DNA from: Bacillaceae bacterium
GTDB lineage: Bacteria > Bacillota > Bacilli > Bacillales > Alkalibacillaceae
Reading direction: 5' to 3'
Assembly: GCA_017656265.1 (NCBI GenBank)
Contig: JACDOD010000002.1
Span: forward strand, 1 to 64,000
Length of the DNA stretch: 64,000 bases
In this document: positions 9,167 through 16,877 of the stretch, one piece after another
Numbering within the stretch: the first letter of the stretch is position 1
Layout: the number at the start of each line of letters is the position of its first letter
Notes under the pieces: model-generated
Told to the model about the DNA's origin: nothing
Database searches by the model: none
The model's input: the letters and a program-made list of their open reading frames with translations, nothing else
Position numbers and translations under genes: made by a program

Positions 9167-9194
9167 TGCATATAGCTAGTACTAATATATGCAA
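9166..9194. repeat. inverted repeat upstream of acsA
   Basis: Perfect 9-bp arms TTGCATATA (9166-9174) and TATATGCAA (9186-9194) are separated by 11 bp. It abuts the cre site and probably overlaps the acsA promoter, so it could be an operator for a second regulator. No regulator is identified. Confidence 0.5.
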
Positions 9195-9394
9195 AGGAAA
9201 TAATAATATTAAATTTTCTAAAAAATTTGATATTTATATTTTATAAGAAACTTACAGATTTTTAAAGAAGTTTAATCTAATTCACTCCGGACAGTGCCTT
9301 TTATGAAGCAAAGAAGATTTATACTGACAGCAGCAGAATTTTCTCAAGAGCTTATGCCCCTATCGCTTTTGAAGTATATTTTTCCCTTAGTTGA

Positions 9395-9799
9395 CTATGG
9401 CGATATCAAATACTGATTTAACTTGTCTTTTAACTTTTTCGGCATTGGTGTGCTCTGCTGGATGTCAAAATCAAAATGCACAACGATTTCATTTCCTGTC
9501 GCAATCAGTTCCTTTGAATTTTGCTCCAGGACCCGGTGAGTCAACCCAAAACTTTTTTTCCCAATCTTGTTGACGAAGGTTTCAATTACCAATTCCTGGG
9601 CAAAATACGCCTGATTTAAAAAATCACATTTAGTTGAAGCGAGAATAAAATGCCATTTATCTGTATTCAACTCATAACCAAGCTTTTGAAAAAAATGTAC
9701 TCTTGCTTCCTCAAAATAGATAAAATAGCTGGCATTATTCACATGCCCCAGTGCATCCGTTTCAAAAAAACGAACTTTAACTCTGGATTCTTCAATCAC
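9395..9799 (-). CDS. acyl-CoA thioesterase, 4-hydroxybenzoyl-CoA thioesterase (hotdog) family
   Basis: A 134-residue single hotdog domain with the family signature FFETDALGHVNNASYFIYF, whose aspartate is the catalytic residue in FcbC/YbgC relatives. It probably hydrolyses a medium or branched acyl-CoA; the substrate cannot be told. The start is GTG at 9799 behind GAGGGGGA. A near-palindromic cre site lies 38 bp upstream, and the neighbour acsA also has one, which suggests joint catabolite repression. Confidence 0.85.
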   Translation of the reverse strand: MIEESRVKVRFFETDALGHVNNASYFIYFEEARVHFFQKLGYELNTDKWHFILASTKCDFLNQAYFAQELVIETFVNKIGKKSFGLTHRVLEQNSKELIATGNEIVVHFDFDIQQSTPMPKKLKDKLNQYLISP

Positions 9800-9836
9800 G
9801 CAATATCCCCCTCGTGTATCGTTAAGTTAGTTATTT

Positions 9837-9850
9837 TGTATGCGCTTACA
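9837..9850 (-). promoter_or_regulatory. CcpA cre site upstream of the thioesterase gene
   Basis: TGTATGCGCTTACA differs by one base from the ideal palindromic cre TGTAAGCGCTTACA. It lies 38-51 bp ahead of the GTG start. Confidence 0.65.
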
Positions 9851-10085
9851 CGCTGAATGATGGGTAATTCTTAAATTAGTTAACTATAGCGGTCCCCTTT
9901 TTTGATTCATAGTTATGTGACGTAATCTGAACAAGAAAGCTGCCATTTTTTATTAAAAGATATATCCGAATGATGGCAGGTTTATGAATAAAACTGCATC
10001 TGTATTTTTACAGATAAATCTAGTAAAATAAATTTAAATAAATTTTTCCAATTAAAAACTATTCGGAACCGGGGGTTTAGTCGGG

Positions 10086-11321
10086 ATGGAAATATTCGTT
10101 GGGCGGCAGCCGATTTTGGATGTCAATCAAAAAGTAATTGGATATGAGATTTTATATCGCAATAATGCCAATAATCAATTTCCTGACATCAATGCCGATC
10201 AAGCCACATCGGACGTATTTAATAGTTTTCTTCAAATAGGTTTTGAGGACTTGTCGGAAGGGAAACCCTGTTTTGTCAATTTCACGGAAAATCTCCTTAA
10301 AAATGATATCCCTGCTTACTTTCATCCTGATATGCTGGTGGTGGAAATATTAGAAACGGTCGAGCCTTCAGCTGAGATTATTGAAACTTGCTTACATTTA
10401 AAACAAAACGGTTATACGATCGCTTTAGATGACTTCTCCATAGGCCCCCAAGATATTCATTTATATGATCCTCTTCTCGAAATCGCCGACATTGTCAAAA
10501 TAGATATCCGAAATACTTCCAGATCAAGACAGCTTCAGTTATTGTCCCTGCTAAAGAAGTATGATGTGGAACTTCTGGCTGAAAAAATAGAAACACCGGA
10601 GGAATATCAGCAATGCCTTCAGGATGGCTATCAATACTTTCAGGGATTTTTCTTCAGCAAGCCAGCTATTTTATCTACCCGAGACCTGCCGGTACAAAAC
10701 CATATTTATTTTTCCATTATTGAGGAACTGAATCAGAACCATCCCGACATTTACAAGAGGATTACCGAAAAAATCGAAAAAGATATCGCTTTGTCTTACA
10801 AACTATTAAAATTAATCAATTCACCCGCTTTTCCCACCATCTATAAAATTAAATCCATTCAGCAGGCCATTGTTTTACTGGGGCTAAAAGAATTTCAAAA
10901 ATGGATCTATGTACTGTCTTTGCGGGAGGCGATTACAGAAATTGAAAATTATACAAACGAAGTTCTTAAAATGTGTTATATTCGGGCAAAAACCTGTGAA
11001 TTAATAGCGGCTGAACTGGGGAAAAAATCAGATGGACCGAGTTTTTTTCTGACAGGACTGTTTTCGCTGATGGACACTCTGTTAAAACGTCCGATGGAAA
11101 CGATTGTTTCCCAGCTCCCCCTCGATGACGGAATTGTCAATGCGTTAACAGGAACCGATAATGTTTACAAAAAAATATTAGACTTATCGGTGGCTGTTGA
11201 ACGAGCTGAATGGCAGCAGCTGGATGTACGGATGAAAGAAGTTGGTCTTCATAAGGGAAATCTGTTTAATTGTTATAAACAGGCTATTTTATGGACACAG
11301 GATGTTTTGAAGGAAATATAA
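10086..11321 (+). CDS. EAL-HDOD domain signalling protein, YuxH type
   Basis: A 411-residue protein with an N-terminal EAL domain (about 1-200) and a C-terminal HDOD domain (about 205-400). Most EAL landmarks are present: GYEILYR, FVNFTENL, VVEILETVE, ALDDFSIG, VKIDI, LAEKIET and QGFFFSKP. Cyclic-di-GMP binding or hydrolysis is therefore possible, although DDFSIG departs from DDFGTG. B. subtilis YuxH has the same architecture and no defined enzymatic role. The ribosome site is weak (GGGGG 13-14 nt upstream). It stands alone on the plus strand. Confidence 0.88.
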   Translation: MEIFVGRQPILDVNQKVIGYEILYRNNANNQFPDINADQATSDVFNSFLQIGFEDLSEGKPCFVNFTENLLKNDIPAYFHPDMLVVEILETVEPSAEIIETCLHLKQNGYTIALDDFSIGPQDIHLYDPLLEIADIVKIDIRNTSRSRQLQLLSLLKKYDVELLAEKIETPEEYQQCLQDGYQYFQGFFFSKPAILSTRDLPVQNHIYFSIIEELNQNHPDIYKRITEKIEKDIALSYKLLKLINSPAFPTIYKIKSIQQAIVLLGLKEFQKWIYVLSLREAITEIENYTNEVLKMCYIRAKTCELIAAELGKKSDGPSFFLTGLFSLMDTLLKRPMETIVSQLPLDDGIVNALTGTDNVYKKILDLSVAVERAEWQQLDVRMKEVGLHKGNLFNCYKQAILWTQDVLKEI

Positions 11322-11388
11322 CGATAACACTTGTTTTGCTCTTTTGACAGAAAAGGTCTAGTTGATATTATCAGGGAGTGAGAGAGAT

Positions 11389-11715
11389 ATGACCAGAAAA
11401 GTATATTGTGAGAAATGTTCAGGTGAGATTAAATATAGAGATGATTTAACAACAGCACGCTTGATACTAGAAGTCGTACCATATCATAATGAATGTTATG
11501 CACAAGATCTTAAATCAGCTAAAACGGTTTTTCTTGAAAATCAGCCAATCAACGGGACATCCGGAAATTTTGTCGCTGCATCTTCATTGTTTTTTATGAT
11601 TCTGACTTTACTTTTATTTGACGGCTCACAGCGTTTCATTTCTATTTTGTTCCTCATACCATTGTTGTATCGGATATACTCCTATGTGGTCTATGAGCGT
11701 GTATTATTAGAGTAA
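11389..11715 (+). CDS. small membrane protein with N-terminal cysteine motif
   Basis: I do not recognise the family. The 108-residue product starts at ATG 11389 (GGGAG upstream) with two CxxC-like elements near the N terminus (YCEKCSGEI, then HNECYAQ), suggesting a small zinc ribbon. Two hydrophobic segments follow (SSLFFMILTLLLF and RFISILFLIPLLYRIY). It might bind metal at the cytoplasmic face of the membrane; the role is unknown. Confidence 0.65.
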   Translation: MTRKVYCEKCSGEIKYRDDLTTARLILEVVPYHNECYAQDLKSAKTVFLENQPINGTSGNFVAASSLFFMILTLLLFDGSQRFISILFLIPLLYRIYSYVVYERVLLE

Positions 11716-11874
11716 GCATAATGGCATCTTTATAATTTGTCATGGAATGCAGCAGTGAACATAAATCCTTCTTTAGTCGGAAAAAAGACCCTTCGAACAG
11801 GTGATTTTTTTAATCCTGATCTTTATTATCCTTAAGGTAGAAGTAAATGCTGAGATCAGGAAGGGAGCAAGAGT

Positions 11875-12336
11875 ATGATATTAGGATTGTATGAAGCCCA
11901 TCTGCCTGTTCAAAATCTGGAAAGCTCCATCGAATTTTATCAACGTCTGGGATTGGAAATGACCTGGAGAGATGAACATACTGCATTTTTTTGGATTGAA
12001 AAAGAAAAAAGCTGGCTGGGCTTATGGGAGTCTAAAAAAAATGTTCAGTATCCATACCACCCATCCATACGCCATATCGCCTTTCGGGTCAGTTATGATT
12101 TTATGAAATATTCTGTTGAATGGCTCCGTGAACGGGACATCGAACCTGTTCCATTTGGCGGCAGGGAGTCTGTTGATCCCTTTGTCAGACCCCATCAAGG
12201 AAATGCTTCCGTTTATTTCCATGATATTGATGGTAACAGTTTAGAATTCATGTGTTTTATTGATGTTCCCGAACAGCTTAAACAAGTAGAAGGTAAGTTT
12301 TCTTTTGAAGAGTGGGAGCAGATGTTAAAAAAGTAG
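11875..12336 (+). CDS. VOC superfamily (glyoxalase/bleomycin-resistance fold) protein
   Basis: A 153-residue vicinal-oxygen-chelate protein. It starts with the HLPVQNLESSIEFYQRLGLE signature and ends with a HDIDGNSLEFMCF strand whose glutamate would bind metal; an internal HIAFRV supplies a candidate histidine. Substrate and reaction are unknown. A GGAAGGGAG site precedes the ATG and a strong terminator follows. Confidence 0.85.
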   Translation: MILGLYEAHLPVQNLESSIEFYQRLGLEMTWRDEHTAFFWIEKEKSWLGLWESKKNVQYPYHPSIRHIAFRVSYDFMKYSVEWLRERDIEPVPFGGRESVDPFVRPHQGNASVYFHDIDGNSLEFMCFIDVPEQLKQVEGKFSFEEWEQMLKK

Positions 12337-12340
12337 CTAT

Positions 12341-12384
12341 AAAAAAACGCGGGTGAAGCTAATGCTTCAAACCCGCGTTTTTTT
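12341..12384 (+). terminator. Rho-independent terminator after the VOC gene
   Basis: An A-rich flank plus ACGCGGGT stem (with an inner GAAGC/GCTTC stem) is followed by eight T's. The A and T flanks make it bidirectional, so before island insertion it probably also terminated the tRNA-Arg transcript from the other side. Confidence 0.88.
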
Positions 12385-12393
12385 AATCGTATA

Positions 12394-12441
12394 CGGCCCC
12401 GGAGGGACTCGAAACCCCGACGCACGGTTTAGGATACCGAC
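12394..12441 (-). repeat. att site: displaced 3' part of tRNA-Arg(CCU)
   Basis: These 48 bases repeat the 3' part of the intact tRNA-Arg gene (15173-15220) with two mismatches. This is the displaced tRNA end left when an element integrated into the gene and supplied its own replacement 3' end. The mismatches show the copy is no longer under selection. Confidence 0.88.
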
Positions 12442-12526
12442 TATAATGGTTTTAGTTCCTATTAATGCATTTTGAAGTATCCATGTTGAACTCAGACGCT
12501 AGTTAGCAATTTATTTCTAAATTGAA

Positions 12527-12580
12527 TTTGCAATGTTTAGATACTTTAGTTTGCAAATATGTTTGCAGTTTAGTTTGCAA
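12527..12580. repeat. TTTGCAA repeats at the left island end
   Basis: TTTGCAA occurs at 12527, 12550 and 12574, with TTTGCAG at 12562. The last three are spaced exactly 12 nt. Two more copies occur at the right end, as expected for integrase arm-type sites. Confidence 0.55.
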
Positions 12581-13436
12581 TTGTGAGGTATTTATTTCCC
12601 TTTAAAATTTTTTGATGCTCGAAACAATATACTTTCCCCTTATATTTTTTATTGGATAAACAAAAGTTCTTAACTTTTTCTGATACCGGCCTCTTACAAA
12701 TTACGCATACATCATTTTTTTCTTGGTCAGCTTCTGTCTTAGAATCATTTTTCTGCTTTAACAGCTCTATATGTCTTTGTCTGATTGTTTCATCAGTTAT
12801 ATTTGCTTTTGCAACGGTATCATAAATTTTATTGATTTCTTCCTGGGTTATTAATTCCTTTCCATATTTTCTTTTCAAGTCAAGGGTTTTTCTATGTATG
12901 TATTCAGATAATTCAACATCATAAATAATCAGCTGGTCCGACTGAATTTTTCTTAATTCCAGATCCACTTTAATAGTACATCTTTTGGTAAAGGAAACCA
13001 TAGAGATGAAAAAGTCTTTATATTTGTGATCCAGCAGACTTTTTAGGGCTTCTATGTGACCATGATTTTGATTAAACGGATTCATCATATTAAACTTTCC
13101 ATTTACGGACCATTGTTTTCTGTTTTTTCCTCCATATATGGTACCCTGATAATTCTTTGTTTCAACCACGAAAATTCCAAAAGGGTTAATGACTACATGA
13201 TCAATTTGGGAGTAACCCGATTTAGACTTTGGATTTTCGACCATAATATCACTTAGATATTTATAGCCCTTCGGTAATTGATCTAACTGGATATCAATTT
13301 TGTATTCACCTAATTCACCTTTTCTGGAGGCAACCTTTTCATTATATTTTTTGAAGTTTTTTCCTTTTATATTTTTAGTTTGCTGTTCAAACTTTTCTTT
13401 ATTTCTATTTTTGAAAAACTTTTTAAATATAGTCAT
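12570..13436 (-). CDS. NERD (nuclease-related) domain protein
   Basis: A 288-residue protein. A basic N terminus is followed by a NERD domain (about 35-150): GELGEYKIDIQL, SQIDHVVINPFGIFVVETKN and the downstream QW. The conserved D and ExK of a restriction-endonuclease-like fold are visible. Near the C terminus a CVICKRP segment plus a later Cys and CFEHQ suggest a zinc-binding knuckle. AAAGGTGA precedes the ATG. It is island cargo, and a nuclease or defence function is inference from the fold and location only. Confidence 0.85.
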   Translation of the reverse strand: MTIFKKFFKNRNKEKFEQQTKNIKGKNFKKYNEKVASRKGELGEYKIDIQLDQLPKGYKYLSDIMVENPKSKSGYSQIDHVVINPFGIFVVETKNYQGTIYGGKNRKQWSVNGKFNMMNPFNQNHGHIEALKSLLDHKYKDFFISMVSFTKRCTIKVDLELRKIQSDQLIIYDVELSEYIHRKTLDLKRKYGKELITQEEINKIYDTVAKANITDETIRQRHIELLKQKNDSKTEADQEKNDVCVICKRPVSEKVKNFCLSNKKYKGKVYCFEHQKILKGNKYLTIAN

Positions 13437-13530
13437 CTTAATTCACCTTTTTTGATAAAACGTTAAAACTTGCTTTTTTATTTGAATACATATGGATCTC
13501 TTTCAAACGTGTCGTATTGGTTTTTCTTTT

Positions 13531-14313
13531 TTAGGTTGTTTTCATAAAGGAGTCAATTTTCTTTTTTAAATATTTAAATATGCTACTTATTAATGTATTA
13601 GTACTATTGTATGTATCAATCAACTCTGCATATGCTATCTTGCTACTATTAAGATAAATTATTTTTTTATTAATAGGTTTTATAATAAAAAAATCTTTAT
13701 CTCTTTTAATAAAATATGCCATTATTTTAGTTCCATCTTCTAATTTAAAATAAAATAAATCAGGTTTAGACAACGCATATATAGAAATCAAATAACCGCT
13801 AGAAATAAAACCAAAAGATGTAATTATAACATAAGCAAGTATATCAAAAATCAAAATGATCAGCTGTTCTTTTTTAATATCAGTAATATTAACTAAATAG
13901 AAATGGATTCTACTTACAAGTAACAATGAAATTATTGCAAGAATCAAAAATGCAGAAAATAAAATGTTGTTACGCTTGTACTTTGGTATATTAGAAAAAA
14001 ATAATTTGTTTAAAAAATTATTATGTTTACGTTTAATTTTCCAGTATATGAAATATACTAGAATAATAATATGAATATAATGTATTTTGTTCACAAAATT
14101 TTCTATTTTCCTAAAAAAATTTATATCAAATGTCACCCACCAAAATAATGACAAAACTAGTATATATACTATAAGAATTCCGGTAAGGAATTTATCCTCA
14201 TAATCTTTAATTCCTGTAAAAACAGCATTGAATTTCCTAAAACCTATATTATGTAAGTTGTAGGAAATAATAGTAATCATTGAAATGAGTAAAATAGTAC
14301 TTTTCCAATCCAT
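13531..14313 (-). CDS. polytopic membrane protein of unknown function (island cargo)
   Basis: I recognise no family. The 260 residues are very rich in Ile, Phe, Lys and Asn. There are about five hydrophobic spans: STILLISMITIISY, LTGILIVYILVLSLFWW, YIHIIILVYFIYW, ILFSAFLILAIISLLLV, and IILIFDILAYVIITSFGF running on to SSGYLISIYAL. A soluble tail of about 80 residues (FKLEDGTKIMAYF onward) ends basic. GGGGAAA precedes the ATG. It lies upstream of the NERD gene on the same strand with a 94-bp gap, so a functional pair is possible. Strong AT bias indicates horizontal transfer. Confidence 0.7.
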   Translation of the reverse strand: MDWKSTILLISMITIISYNLHNIGFRKFNAVFTGIKDYEDKFLTGILIVYILVLSLFWWVTFDINFFRKIENFVNKIHYIHIIILVYFIYWKIKRKHNNFLNKLFFSNIPKYKRNNILFSAFLILAIISLLLVSRIHFYLVNITDIKKEQLIILIFDILAYVIITSFGFISSGYLISIYALSKPDLFYFKLEDGTKIMAYFIKRDKDFFIIKPINKKIIYLNSSKIAYAELIDTYNSTNTLISSIFKYLKKKIDSFMKTT

Positions 14314-14470
14314 ACGCTTTCCCCTTTAATAAAAACTACTAATTCCATGATTGGTTATTATAATTAACAATTTCCTAAAAGAAATATTATTTAAAAATAT
14401 ACATAAAAATTCCTCAATTATCAATATATTACATTTTTCGCTACAAACTAACTCCTCCATCGCCTGATCA

Positions 14471-14784
14471 TTACTGGTTAATCCCTATATACTTCAAGGT
14501 AATAGAAGGTGCTGAATGATTAAAAATACCCTGTAATAGATCCACTCTTTGGTCTTTTAGTAAAAATGATACCCAAAGGTCTTTCGGTGTGTGTGAGTAC
14601 CGATATCAGCGTTTCCTGCCTTTTTTGCAGCCTCTTTCAGTATTTTATAGGCTTGCACCCTTTGAATCGGCTGATTCCCTCTCCTGGACTTAAACAGAAA
14701 GCTTTCCAGTTTCATTTCAGCTGTGTATCGTTCTATGTGTTCCTGGAGTTCAGTGTTTATTCTGAACCATTTTGACCTAGTCGT
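14471..14784 (-). pseudogene. tyrosine recombinase C-terminal fragment (minus strand)
   Basis: The frame from about 14784 reads FRINTELQEHIERY, FLFKSRRGNQPIQRVQAYKI and THTHRKTFGYHFY, then meets a stop. Shifting frame recovers the natural end, DLLQGIFNHSAPSITLKYIG, up to a stop at 14471. This is the catalytic part of a XerC-like integrase with a frameshift and no N-terminal half. The HxxR histidine-arginine pair (HTHRKT) and the terminal tyrosine are recognisable. Confidence 0.8.
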
Positions 14785-15058
14785 GGCCACATCCATAGGA
14801 ACTCCTGTTATCCCAAGAAACCTGGATCGAAACTGGTTCCGTATAATAAAAAAAGCCGGCCTTCCAAAGATCCGTTTTCACGATATTAGACATACACACG
14901 CTACCATTTTATTATCCCAGGGAGTGCATCCAAAGATAGTTAGCGAACGCCTGGGGCATTCCAGTATAGGAGTAACTCTGGATACGTACTCTCACGTTCT
15001 CCCTAATTTACAAAAGGAAGCTGCTAATGCACTCGATAAGATAATGTTTGACGCTTAA
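14776..15058 (+). pseudogene. phage-type integrase C-terminal fragment (plus strand)
   Basis: The last 94 codons of a phage/ICE tyrosine recombinase: SIGTPVIPRNLDRNW, IRFHDIRHTHATILL, VSERLGHSSIGVTL and DTYSHVLPNLQKEAANALDK. It contains HxxR, the second H and the nucleophilic Tyr, but no catalytic arginine I or N-terminal DNA-binding domains. Its 5' side is fused head to head with the other integrase fragment at about 14776-14784. It lies next to the right att site, where an island integrase normally sits. Confidence 0.85.
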
Positions 15059-15080
15059 ATACTCTTTAGTTAAATAAAAG

Positions 15081-15098
15081 TTTGCAAAATGTTTGCAA
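15081..15098. repeat. TTTGCAA repeats at the right island end
   Basis: Two TTTGCAA copies (15081 and 15092) lie between the integrase fragment and the tRNA. They match the repeats at the left end and are probable arm-type integrase sites. Confidence 0.5.
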
Positions 15099-15116
15099 TT
15101 ATGAGTTTAAATAAAA

Positions 15117-15154
15117 ATGACGCAGTTGAAGCACACGCCTCAATCCTGCGTCAT
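15117..15154 (-). terminator. terminator downstream of tRNA-Arg
   Basis: A perfect 9-bp stem ATGACGCAG/CTGCGTCAT (15117-15125, 15146-15154) is followed on the minus strand by an AU-rich tract. It can terminate the tRNA-Arg transcript and, in the other direction, the integrase remnant. Confidence 0.65.
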
Positions 15155-15172
15155 TTCTTTATTTTCAGCTAA

Positions 15173-15246
15173 CGGCCCCGGAGGGACTCGAACCCCCGAC
15201 GCACGGTTTAGGAAACCGACGCTCTATCCTGCTGAGCTACGGGGCC
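15173..15246 (-). tRNA. tRNA-Arg (anticodon CCU)
   Basis: The minus strand folds into a standard cloverleaf. Acceptor GGCCCCG pairs with CGGGGCC, the D arm contains GCTCAGCAGGATAGAGC, the anticodon loop is TTCCTAA between CGG and CCG, and the T arm contains GGGTTCGAGTCCC. CCA is not encoded. The 3' part (15173-15220) is the island attachment site, supplied by the element. Confidence 0.95.
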
Positions 15247-15420
15247 ATGATTGCCTTGACTATTATACAAAATTTATCCCCGTTTGAAAAGCACCTCCCA
15301 AAAGGTGCCTGTCACTTGTCGAAATTTGCTGTTGCTGTGCCTGTTTGGCAGCAGTTATGATAAAATGAGATTTGTCGATTTGATGGGTTTCCTGTATTGT
15401 TTTTTTCGAAGGGGGTAACT

Positions 15421-16062
15421 ATGATGAAACAGGTACCTTTTATAGCCATTGAAGGCCCCATTGGTGCCGGCAAAACATCGCTGGCAGAAAAAATAGCTTC
15501 CCATTTTCAATTTCATCTGTTGAAAGAAATTGTAGAAGAAAATCCTTTTTTGGCCAGGTTTTATGAAGATATTGAGGAATGGAGCTTCCAGACGGAAATG
15601 TTCTTTCTTTGCAATCGATATAAACAGCTAGAAGACATTAAACATCAGCATCTGGAGCATCATCATCCGGTTGTTTCCGACTATCATATCTTTAAAAATA
15701 TCATCTTTGCCAAACGCACGTTAAAGGATCATCACTATAAAAAATACGAACAGATCTATCGCATTTTAACAGAGGACATGCCAGAACCGAATATCTTGAT
15801 TTATCTGGATGCAAGTCTTGATACATTGCTGAAGCGAATTCAAATCCGAAACCGGGATGTTGAACAGCACCTCGATCCGGATTATTTAGATCAGCTCTCC
15901 GAAGATTATCGGGTATTTATGGAACATTTTGAAAAGGAACATCCCGATATTCCGGTGATTCGACTTAATGGAGATGAATTGGATTTTGTCCATCAACAAA
16001 AGGATCTGGACTATATTTTGTCCATCGTCGAAAACAACATAAAAAGGGGAATTTCAACATGA
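15421..16062 (+). CDS. dgk: deoxyguanosine kinase
   Basis: Salvage kinase phosphorylating deoxyguanosine. A 213-residue deoxynucleoside kinase fold with P-loop EGPIGAGKTSLAEK, the FQTEMFFLCNRYKQLE substrate helix and a DYHIFKN motif; the closest recalled relative is B. subtilis YaaG. The start ATG 15421 lies 5 nt after AGGGGG (a second ATG follows immediately). Its stop overlaps the start of dck by 4 bp, indicating translational coupling. The gene is head-on to replication, as in B. subtilis. Confidence 0.93.
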   Translation: MMKQVPFIAIEGPIGAGKTSLAEKIASHFQFHLLKEIVEENPFLARFYEDIEEWSFQTEMFFLCNRYKQLEDIKHQHLEHHHPVVSDYHIFKNIIFAKRTLKDHHYKKYEQIYRILTEDMPEPNILIYLDASLDTLLKRIQIRNRDVEQHLDPDYLDQLSEDYRVFMEHFEKEHPDIPVIRLNGDELDFVHQQKDLDYILSIVENNIKRGIST

Positions 16063-16724
16063 CACACTCTAATTCATATGGTATACCAAAAGATTCTATC
16101 ATCACCATTGCAGGTATGGTCGGCGTAGGAAAATCAACCATGACCCGAACACTGGCACAAAGGCTGAACTTTCAAACCTCATTTGAAAAAGTGGATAATA
16201 ATCCTTATCTCGATAAATTTTATAGTGATTTTAAACGATGGAGCTTTCATTTGCAGATTTTCTTTTTAGCTGAACGCTTTAAAGAACAGAAACGGATGTT
16301 TGAATATGGCGGAGGTTTTATTCAGGACCGGTCGATTTATGAAGACACAGGGATTTTTGCACGTATGCATTACGAACGGGGAACCATGTCCAAAACGGAT
16401 TATGAAACCTATACCAATCTATTTGAAGCCATGGTCATGACCCCTTATTTTCCCCATCCCGATCTGCTCATTTACCTGGAAGGGTCCTTTGAGGATATCG
16501 TGGAACGAATTAATCAGCGGGGACGCCCAATGGAACAGCAAACCTCAATGGAATACTGGAAAGAGATGCACGACCGCTATACGAAATGGATTAATGAATT
16601 TAACGCATGCCCGGTTATGCGGTTAAATATCCGGGACTATGATTTAATTAATGATGAGTCATCAATTGAACCTATTCTGGAGCGAATGGGATACTATATT
16701 CAAAAAGCCCGATCAAAAAAATAA
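16059..16724 (+). CDS. dck: deoxyadenosine/deoxycytidine kinase
   Basis: Salvage kinase for dA and dC, 221 residues. P-loop AGMVGVGKSTMTRTL, the RWSFHLQIFFLAERFKEQK helix and the DRSIYEDTGIFA motif, which contains the ERS-like catalytic/lid pattern, all match B. subtilis YaaF. It overlaps dgk by ATGA. A long hairpin terminator follows. Confidence 0.95.
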   Translation: MTHSNSYGIPKDSIITIAGMVGVGKSTMTRTLAQRLNFQTSFEKVDNNPYLDKFYSDFKRWSFHLQIFFLAERFKEQKRMFEYGGGFIQDRSIYEDTGIFARMHYERGTMSKTDYETYTNLFEAMVMTPYFPHPDLLIYLEGSFEDIVERINQRGRPMEQQTSMEYWKEMHDRYTKWINEFNACPVMRLNIRDYDLINDESSIEPILERMGYYIQKARSKK

Positions 16725-16767
16725 GACCCTTTACATAAAAAGGCAGGACCAGACCGCGAAAGGACAT

Positions 16768-16819
16768 AAAATATCCGAACTATATTCAATCGCCATATGA
16801 ATAAGTTCGGATATTTTTA
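16768..16819 (+). terminator. Rho-independent terminator of dgk-dck
   Basis: A 13-bp stem (16769-16781 with 16804-16816) extended by an inner TATTCA/TGAATA stem is followed by T's on the plus strand. A-rich flanks also permit function toward the convergent bactofilin gene. Confidence 0.8.
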
Positions 16820-16877
16820 CATTGATAGATAAGATAGTATAAAGTTTTCACCGGGCATTTCTTTATTTCACAGCTTT

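Larger units (their letters stand above)
12394..15220. mobile_element. 2.8-kb remnant genomic island in tRNA-Arg(CCU)
   Basis: The island is bounded by 48-bp direct repeats of the tRNA-Arg 3' end. It contains a NERD-domain gene, a membrane-protein gene, two broken tyrosine recombinase fragments and TTTGCAA arm-like repeats just inside both ends. It is visibly more AT-rich than its neighbours (especially 13440-14470), and neither cargo gene belongs to the conserved Bacillus origin region. Neither integrase is whole, so the island is presumably immobile. Confidence 0.85.

Noticed and set aside
9304-9417. 37-codon plus-strand ORF starting MKQRRFILTAAEF
   Set aside because: No ribosome site, overlaps the 3' end of the thioesterase gene on the other strand, and shows no recognisable family.
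14723-14775. N-terminal extension of the plus-strand integrase frame (MYRSMCSWSS...)
   Set aside because: It is the antisense of the minus-strand integrase fragment; real integrase similarity starts near 14776.
15290-15315. GCACCT/AGGTGC palindrome upstream of dgk
   Set aside because: Short stem without a T-run in a promoter region; possibly a common Bacillus repeat, but a single copy in the window gives no support.
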